Notes under the pieces: model-generated
The model's database searches: none
Seen by the model: the letters and a program-made list of their open reading frames with translations, nothing else
Told to the model about the DNA's origin: nothing
Assembly: GCF_016748675.1 (NCBI RefSeq)
Contig: NZ_CP051534.1
Location: forward strand, 1-64,000
DNA from: Helicobacter pylori
GTDB lineage: Bacteria; Campylobacterota; Campylobacteria; Campylobacterales; Helicobacteraceae
Direction of reading: 5' to 3'
DNA: 64,000 nt
Position numbers and translations under genes: made by a program
Part shown: positions 58,174 through 64,000 of the stretch, one piece after another
Position numbering within the stretch: the first letter of the stretch is position 1
Layout of the letters: each line of letters opens with the position of its first letter

Positions 58174-58425
58174 GCCGAATTACAAAAGCGAGTGAAAGAG
58201 TTAGAACAATCTCAGCAAGTTTTAAAAAATGGAAACGCCGAACTATCAAAAGAGAAAGATAATCTAACTAAAGACAAAGAAAATCTAACCAAAGACAAAG
58301 CCGAATTACAAAAGCAAGTGCAAGCGTTAGAACAATCTCAGCAAGTTTTAGAAAATGTAAAAACCGAGCTGACCAACGAAAACACCAAGCTAAAAAATGG
58401 AAACGATGAGCTGACTAATAAGATC
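58174..58425 (+). repeat. 126-bp internal tandem repeat (42 codons, six heptads)
   Basis: GCCGAATTACAAAAG starts at 58174 and again at 58300, exactly 126 bases apart; both units encode AELQK-V--LEQSQQVL. A 42-codon period keeps the coiled-coil heptad register, so unit gain or loss would lengthen or shorten the rod without disrupting it. Confidence 0.8.
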
Positions 58426-58956
58426 ACCGGGTTAGCCACAGAAAAAGAGAATCTAACTAAAGACAAAGAAAACCTAACCACAGCGCTATCAACAGCAAAA
58501 ACCAAAGCCGAACAAACGAGCCAAAAACTAAACGAACTAGAGCAAAGACACGCTCCATACCAAAAATTAGAAAAACTCTATGAAGTCTTTTTGGAAGTCA
58601 AAGATCGCTTGAATTTTAATTTTGTAGCAACAACTCACAGCGCAATGGATTTGATCGCATCTGTTCTTAGCGATAGCAAATACTATTTAGAAAGCCTTTA
58701 TAACAAAGCGCGCCAAGAATTAAGCGATAAGAGGAGCGATAAAGGCGAGAAATTAGCTGAATTGTTTGATTTGCTTTTTGAATACATTAAGGATAGTAAA
58801 TTTGAACGCTTGAAAGAGCCAAGCGCTTATGATCATTCTTGCAAAACGCTATACCCAGAGCAAAACACTTCTCAAAAGATGCAAAGAGTGGTCTTAAGAG
58901 GCTACACATACGACAAAAAAATAGCATGTTACACTATCGTGGATATGGGATCATAA

Positions 58957-59739
58957 ATGGGAACGCTCATTGAAAAATGGTTTGGCTTCTCTCCAATCAG
59001 AGAAGAATTAGAAGCTCGCATCGGTGAGTTAGAAAATGAAAACGCCGAATTATTCACAACAAAAGAAAAGCTAACCAAAGAAAACACCGAGCTAGCTTAC
59101 AAAAACAATAAGCTATTCAAAGAAAACGAAAAAATCAGCGGGTTAGAAAACGCTAACGATCAATTATGGCAAGCTAAAGACAAGCTCACTAAAGAAAACA
59201 CCGAGCTAACCCATAAAAACGCCGCGCTGACTGAAAAAACCGCCGAATTGAAAACTGAAAACGACAAACTCAACCACCTAGTTATCGCACTCAATAACGA
59301 GTAGGGCAGCCTCAAACAAGAGCGAGCACAATTGCAAGATGAGCGGGGGTTTTTAGAAGAACTATGCACTAATTTAGAAAAAGAAAACCAACACCTAACC
59401 GAAAAGCTCAAAAAGTTAGAAAGCGCTCAAAAAAATTTAGAAAACACTAACACCCAATTACGGCAGTCTTTAGAAAACTCTAACAACCAATTAGCGCAAG
59501 CTAAAGAAAAAATAGCCATAGAAAAAACCGAGCTGGAGCGAGAAATCGCGCGTTTGAAGAGATTAGAAGGTATGGAAGCTAAAAGCGACTTGGACTTGGA
59601 TAACAGGCGTTTAGCGAGCGCAAACCAGGATTTAAAACGACAAAACAGAAAATTAGAAGAAGAGAACATAGCGCTCAAAGAGAGGGCTTATGGCTTGAAA
59701 GAGCAACTCTCCAAATTGCAACCACAAAAACCACAATAA
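58957..59739 (+). pseudogene. Coiled-coil protein interrupted by an amber codon
   Basis: The ATG follows the previous stop with no gap. The frame reads MGTLIEKWFGFSPIREELEA, then coiled coil, to a TAG at 59302-59304. The same frame continues past it without other stops to 59739, still as coiled coil (RGFLEELCTNLEKENQHLTE and on to KEQLSKLQPQKPQ). Changing the TAG to CAG (Gln) would give one 260-residue rod with a short amphipathic head. Short repeated words (KENTEL) are shared with the preceding gene. There is no signal peptide. HP0059 position. A single point mutation, not slippage, explains the break. Confidence 0.8.
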
Positions 59740-59749
59740 AGGAAATATC

Positions 59750-62166
59750 ATGGTAAAAGAAAAAAGTTTAGAACTGCCTCTTGGCCACCCCTTAGTAGAG
59801 AAATTGTGCGATCGGTCTTTAAAAGATGGAGTCAAATTCAATGAAAAAAGTAAAGTCAATTTCAAAGAAGAAGTGTCAAAAGAAGATCGAACTAAGTTTG
59901 AACAAGCACTGCGGATGCTTCATGCGATCGTTAATAATGAGACTTATTTAAGGTATCTTTCTGATGACAATCAAAAATTCTTAGAGGATTTAGCGCAAGC
60001 TAAAAAGATCGCTAATGAGCAAATAGAAAAAACCTTAGAGATCGTTTCTGATAGCGATGTGTATGTGGATTTTGAAAAATTTAAAGAGTTGATGCTCAAT
60101 GTGGATAACATAGCGGTAGGCCTTAAGAGCTATAGCCAAAGCCAATTGTTTGATTTAAATGGAGGGCATTGGGATTTAGAAGCGCCTAGCGTGCCTAAAG
60201 AAAGGGTAACCTTTAGGTTTGATAATTTAGACTCTAGCAACAAAGAAATGGATTTTTATGCGCGCTCAAGCTTGAAGGATTTAAAAAAGGGCGTTGTCGC
60301 TATTGACTTTGGGACTAAAAGCACGACTGCAAGCTATATGGATGAGACGGGAACATACCGCTTGCTCTCTATTGGCGGGCTAGTAGATGACGCAAGCCCT
60401 ACAAAGTTTGAAAACCCTACGATCATGGAGTTCAGATACAAAGAAAAGTTTCTTAAAGATTACAACGCTTTAAACCACCGCCCTTTCACAGAAAAGAACG
60501 ATATAGGAGTGGCGCATGAAGCCCAAAAGAATCTTTCACACACTCAAAATAATCATTTGTATCGGTTTTTTCTCAATTGAAGCAATGGGCTGGAGCGGAT
60601 GAAAAACAGAATTTTAAGGATTTTAAGGATGATTTTTCTTTAGAAAGCTTCACTAATTGCACGGATTTTAACCCCATAGAAATCTATGCCTACTACATCG
60701 GCCGCTGCATCAACAACATGCACAATGGCGTGTTTTTGAAATACTTTTTATCCTATCCCGTCAAGTATGAAAAGCATCAGGCTGAAAAAATCAGAGAGAG
60801 TTTTGAAAGAGGCTTGAAAAAATCCTTACCCCGGCATGTTTTTGACGATGAAAAAACGGCTAAAACTTTCAAAGTGGAATTGAGAGCGAGCGAGCCTTGT
60901 GCGTATGCCATTAGCGCTTTAAAAAGCTACGGGTTTTTTAAATCAGAGAAGTTAGACAAGCCAATTTATTACGGGGTGTTTGATTTTGGGGGCGGGACGA
61001 CGGATTTTGACTTTGGCAAATGGGAAAAAAGCGCTAATCCTAAATTCCTTTACAAAATGACGCATTTTAGCAGTGGAGGGGATAAATATTTAGGCGGTGA
61101 AAATTTATTGGAATTGCTGGCTTGGGAAGCGTATGCTAAAAATTTCCAAGAGCTGAAAGCAAAAGACGTTGTCATCGCTAAGCCCAACTATGACAGGATC
61201 GATACGCAACGCTTTGGATCGTTTATGCAAAACTCTAGAGAAGCGCGCTTGAATTTGCAAACGATCGCTTCTAAATTGCGCCCCTTTTTAGAAAATTTAG
61301 ACGCTGATATTATAGAAGCGATAGAAGAAAATGAAGAGTTTAGCATAGAGGGTTTTGAAAAGGATTTTAAAACCATGCTGTTGGATAGGAATGGGGTAGA
61401 AACAGAATGCGATCTTAAAGTTGATTGCAAAGAGCTTTTAAACCTCTTAAAAGACAAGATAGACGAAGGCGTTGCCAACTTCTTTGCCGGATTTTCTAAA
61501 GTGATGGCTGAAAACATTGATGATCAGTGTCGGGCGTTTCACATTTTCTTAGGCGGGAATGCGAGCCGTTCGGTGCTAGTCAAACAAGCGTTTGAAAACG
61601 CCAAAGAAAAGCAGCTCAAAGATTATAAGCAAAAGACTTCTAAAAATGATTTTACATTCATCATTTATGAGCCGCTAGGCACAGAAGCCTCAGACAAACA
61701 GATTTTAGAGCTTACAGGAGAAGACGTTTCTAACACGACCGCTTATTTGAAGCCCACTTGCAAAACCGGGGTGGCTTTTGGGCTTTTAGAAAGCAGGGAC
61801 AAGGCTAAAGGGATTGAAAGGACCTTTATAAGCTCCAACCCTGTGTTTAAATACGATTTAGGCATTGAGATAGAGGGGAAATTCCACGCTAAAATCCATA
61901 GGGATTCTTTAAAGCCTAATGAATACCAGATTTTCCAAACTAAAGAGGAATGGGGAGGCTTTGATGAGTTAGAGATACGCTACAGCGACAAATCCCTAGC
62001 CAATACCAACACTCTAAACATTCAAGATACGCAAATGATTTCCATAGCGCTAGAAGAGGTTGAAGAAGTGGATGTGAAGGTGTGTTGCGTGGATTCCCAA
62101 AGCATTAAAGTGGGGCTGTTTAAAGACAACCAACTAATCTATGAAAGCGAGGCAGAAAAACTATGA
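59750..62166 (+). pseudogene. Hsp70/actin-fold ATPase with novel N-terminal extension, frameshifted
   Basis: Two frames make one Hsp70-like protein. The first (to 60580) has about 175 residues of unknown helical sequence and then phosphate-1 motif GVVAIDFGTKSTTASY near residue 185. The second (from 60577) has phosphate-2 motif YYGVFDFGGGTTDFDFG and the adenosine motif IFLGGNASRSVLV. They are separated at a T6 run (60566-60571); one extra T would give an 805-residue frame reading FFSQLKQWAGADEK across the join. The C-terminal 120 residues replace the usual Hsp70 substrate domain with a beta-rich segment (EWGGFDELEIRYSDKS). It is not DnaK: the surrounding regions are unrelated. HP0060-HP0061 position. 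Confidence 0.85.
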
Positions 62167-62732
62167 TGACTAAGAACGCTTATGCGTTTGTCGTGATTGA
62201 AAAAAGTATTATGGTGTTTAAACGTGCCAAAGATGAGAGGTTAATCAATATCACTGAAGGCTTTGCGCCGTTAAAAGAGGGTTTTTTGAGAAGTTTTAAA
62301 GAGCGTTGCAACGTGGATTTTTTAGAAAATTTAGACCTTTTGTTTTTGTATGATTACCAGTTTCCAAGCGAGGTTTTTTCCTTGTGTAAAGATTTGAAAA
62401 ATTCCATTTGGGACAGAAAGCTTGTGGTAGCGTTAGTGGAGGCTTTGGAGGGTTTTAAGGGCTTGAATTTGTCTCTTAAGATAGAAGACAGGCATTCTAA
62501 TAGCTTGGGTAATGGTGCTCAAAAATTGCTCACCAACGCTGATTTAGGGAGCAACCACAAAGCAATCGTGATAGACAGCATGAAAATATACCACCAAAGC
62601 CAGCAAGAAAAATACAAAAGAGAAAGAGGCGAAACGCTAGAGGTTCGCCCCACAACACCCCCTAGCTATGGGGGTGGGAGCATTAGAATCAGTGGCGATA
62701 AAAAGCCTGATTCTAATGAAGAAAATTTTTAA
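62163..62732 (+). CDS. 189-residue companion protein of the Hsp70-like ATPase
   Basis: I do not recognise a family. It starts MMTKNAYAFVVIEKSIMVFK and has an N-terminal alpha/beta part (residues 1-110), then a basic linker and a Pro/Gly-rich disordered tail (RPTTPPSYGGGSIRISGDKK). It has no signal peptide or membrane helix. It overlaps the Hsp70-like gene by four bases, so the two are co-translated and probably partners, and it ends 15 bases before the WXG100-like gene. Confidence 0.6.
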   Translation: MMTKNAYAFVVIEKSIMVFKRAKDERLINITEGFAPLKEGFLRSFKERCNVDFLENLDLLFLYDYQFPSEVFSLCKDLKNSIWDRKLVVALVEALEGFKGLNLSLKIEDRHSNSLGNGAQKLLTNADLGSNHKAIVIDSMKIYHQSQQEKYKRERGETLEVRPTTPPSYGGGSIRISGDKKPDSNEENF

Positions 62733-62747
62733 AAGAAAGGACAACCG

Positions 62748-63008
62748 ATGAGCAAAGTGCAAATGGATACCGAAGAGGTCAGGGAATTTGTAGGGCATTT
62801 AGAACGCTTTAAAGAGCTACTAAGAGAGGAAGTGAATGGCTTGAGCGGTCATTTTCATAATTTAGAATCATGGCAAGACGCTAGGAGGGATAAATTTAGC
62901 GAGGTGCTGGATAATTTGAAAAGCACTTTCAACGAGTTTGATGAAGCCGCGCAAGAGCAAATCGCATGGCTTAAAGAGAGAATTAGGGTTTTAGAGGAAG
63001 ATTATTAA
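62748..63008 (+). CDS. WXG100/ESAT-6-like helical-hairpin protein
   Basis: An 86-residue, highly charged all-helical protein with two long amphipathic helices around a turn containing SWQDARRDKF (Trp at residue 42, a WXG-type turn with D in place of G). No Cys, no signal peptide. AAAGAAAGGACAACCG precedes the ATG. It corresponds to HP0062, whose structure has been described as an ESAT-6-like antiparallel helical dimer (species knowledge, recalled). ESAT-6 relatives are normally type VII secretion substrates in Gram-positives and mycobacteria, so its presence here is notable. Its residues 7-27 match the start of the next gene. Confidence 0.8.
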   Translation: MSKVQMDTEEVREFVGHLERFKELLREEVNGLSGHFHNLESWQDARRDKFSEVLDNLKSTFNEFDEAAQEQIAWLKERIRVLEEDY

Positions 63009-63018
63009 GTGGTGGTTT

Positions 63019-64000
63019 ATGGCTGAATGGAAAACGGACACAGAAGAAGTCAAAAAGGTTGTTGGAAGATGCAGGGATTTTAAAGAATCCCTGCAGGAAA
63101 AAAGGTGTGGTGGTTTTATCAAAGACCTTGATAGTTACGCGCTAAAAATCATAGTGGAGCGCAGAAAAATTGAAATGCAATTGGAAAAAGCCATAGGAAA
63201 ATTAAACGCAGCCAGAAAGAAGCGAGAGGGCTTTTGGGGATCTGTTTTAGATTTTTGTGGAGGTGCTTGTGATGCAGTCTCGACTATTTTCCCTTTTGCT
63301 AAATTAGGCGCTGAAGCTTGTGAAAAGGGCTTAAACCTTATGGAAGACAATATAGAAAAATGGGAACACAATGTAAGGTTATTAGAACGAATGCTTGAAA
63401 TATACTCGAATCAAGCCAAAGCGAGCGTGGAGCTTGTGGAGGGGGCTTGGGAGAGCGTTAAAAAGAGGTTGCATTTTTATACCGATAAGCACCAGGAATT
63501 TATCAATCGTTTGAATCAAGCGAGCGATGCGATAGATAACGAATACAACTTTCCAACCCCAGGCGTTTTAATGGAATACGATTTTGAACGGCCTAAGATT
63601 ATTTATAGCCCTAAAAAAAGCGTTTTTGATGAACGATTGAAGGATTTGAGAGAAGATTTTAGTGCTTCTTTATACGCTGATTTGAAAGACAGGATCAACG
63701 CTTTTTCTCATAGGGATCGCGCTAAAGCGTCTAAAGAGCGAGAGTTGGAAAATTTAGAGGATTGGATGGGCGCATCTTCTTATGATGAAAACCCTAACGA
63801 TGAACTGGATCGCATGGCAAGCTCTAAAGAGCAGGAGTTGGAAAAGAGTTTAGAGGATTTGATGCCAAGCGTTTTAAGCGTGCCTTCTTATAATGAAAGC
63901 TTGACTCTAGCCAAAAAGCATTGCGTTAAAAATTGTAAGAAAGCTTTAGAAGGTTTTACAGAAAAAATCAAAGAAGCCCCCAACGATTCAAATGCTATCA
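63019..64000 (+). CDS. Large protein with WXG100-like start, runs off the window
   Basis: The frame is open from the ATG at 63019 to the window edge, 327 residues, with no stop; it was cut by the window rather than by mutation. Residues 7-27 (DTEEVKKVVGRCRDFKESLQE) align without gaps to the same positions of the preceding protein (DTEEV, VG, FKE, L, E). A small-residue hydrophobic stretch (FWGSVLDFCGGACDAVSTIF, near residue 72) could be a membrane-active or buried helical hairpin. A long charged helical region follows. The plan of a WXG-like head plus a long body resembles LXG-type T7 effectors, but that is inference. HP0063 position. Confidence 0.7.
   Translation, partial: MAEWKTDTEEVKKVVGRCRDFKESLQEKRCGGFIKDLDSYALKIIVERRKIEMQLEKAIGKLNAARKKREGFWGSVLDFCGGACDAVSTIFPFAKLGAEACEKGLNLMEDNIEKWEHNVRLLERMLEIYSNQAKASVELVEGAWESVKKRLHFYTDKHQEFINRLNQASDAIDNEYNFPTPGVLMEYDFERPKIIYSPKKSVFDERLKDLREDFSASLYADLKDRINAFSHRDRAKASKERELENLEDWMGASSYDENPNDELDRMASSKEQELEKSLEDLMPSVLSVPSYNESLTLAKKHCVKNCKKALEGFTEKIKEAPNDSNAI

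Larger units (their letters stand above)
57627..58956 (+). pseudogene. Phase-variable long coiled-coil protein, OFF allele
   Basis: The ATG at 57627 with AAGGAG upstream opens MSGTHIVENTNISRTTASAP and then meets TAA directly after a C9 tract (57682-57690). Removing one C (C8) puts the start in frame with the downstream body, which is open to 58956; the whole would then be about 442 residues. The body is a long Lys/Glu/Asn coiled coil (residues about 70-310) with a 42-residue internal repeat. A globular C-terminal domain of about 130 residues follows (YQKLEKLYEVFLEVKDRLNF to CYTIVDMGS). There is no signal peptide. It directly precedes the next gene with no gap. HP0058 position; poly-C switching here is consistent with species knowledge. 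Confidence 0.85.

Overview
The window is a chromosomal segment of Helicobacter pylori (Campylobacterota). The evidence is a low-GC, densely packed gene set with Hop outer-membrane proteins, a GroES with a metal-binding His/Cys tail, the split ComB DNA-uptake system, lpxE/eptA lipid A modification genes, CCTC-type restriction-modification genes and many short homopolymer or dinucleotide tracts. From memory, gene order follows the reference order HP0001 to about HP0063; I use HP numbers only as family labels and do not claim strain identity.

Layout. 1-4029: icfA-kdsA-ribH-nusB on the minus strand, then pyrF-panC on plus. 4043-4581: a minus-strand cluster of five tRNAs (Lys, Glu, Val, Asp, Glu). 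5045-7044: hopZ, switched OFF by a (CT)5 tract. 7361-9374: groES-groEL with a CIRCE-like operator. 9661-12389: dnaG and a PP-loop enzyme. 13452-16361: comB2-comB3-comB4, followed by a minus-strand RNA at about 16390-16500 with the SRP RNA core. 16577-22456: a lipoprotein, cheV1, nspC and the lpxE/eptA pair. 22838-24913: hopD. 25529-28287: gltA and icd, divergent. 28348-34925: HP0028, bioD, an unrecognised 573-residue protein, uspA, clpS-clpA-panD and ybaB. 34925-39973: a PDZ protein and comB6-comB10, including the 37-codon comB7. 40044-43541: GDP-mannose/GDP-fucose genes manC, gmd and a frameshifted wcaG. 44409-48651: aguA-hypF-hypE. 48710-51872: a CCTC-type restriction-modification cluster (adenine methylase, cytosine methylase, HNH nuclease) beside the 47-codon stump of another C5 methylase. 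51910-56984: putA-putP proline catabolism.

The most unusual region is 57627-64000 and runs off the right edge. It encodes two coiled-coil proteins, an Hsp70/actin-fold ATPase with a novel N-terminal extension, a 189-residue companion, an 86-residue WXG100/ESAT-6-like protein, and a large protein whose first 27 residues align without gaps to the WXG100-like one. The first three genes are each interrupted here: a C9 tract where C8 would be in frame, an in-frame amber codon, and a T6 run where T7 would be in frame. The locus looks like a variable, possibly decaying or phase-switched, secretion-like system.

Working together: the two comB loci give most of the competence type IV system; manC/gmd/wcaG would supply GDP-fucose for Lewis-antigen LPS, but wcaG is broken; hypE/hypF mature hydrogenase; putA/putP import and oxidise proline; lpxE/eptA remodel lipid A.
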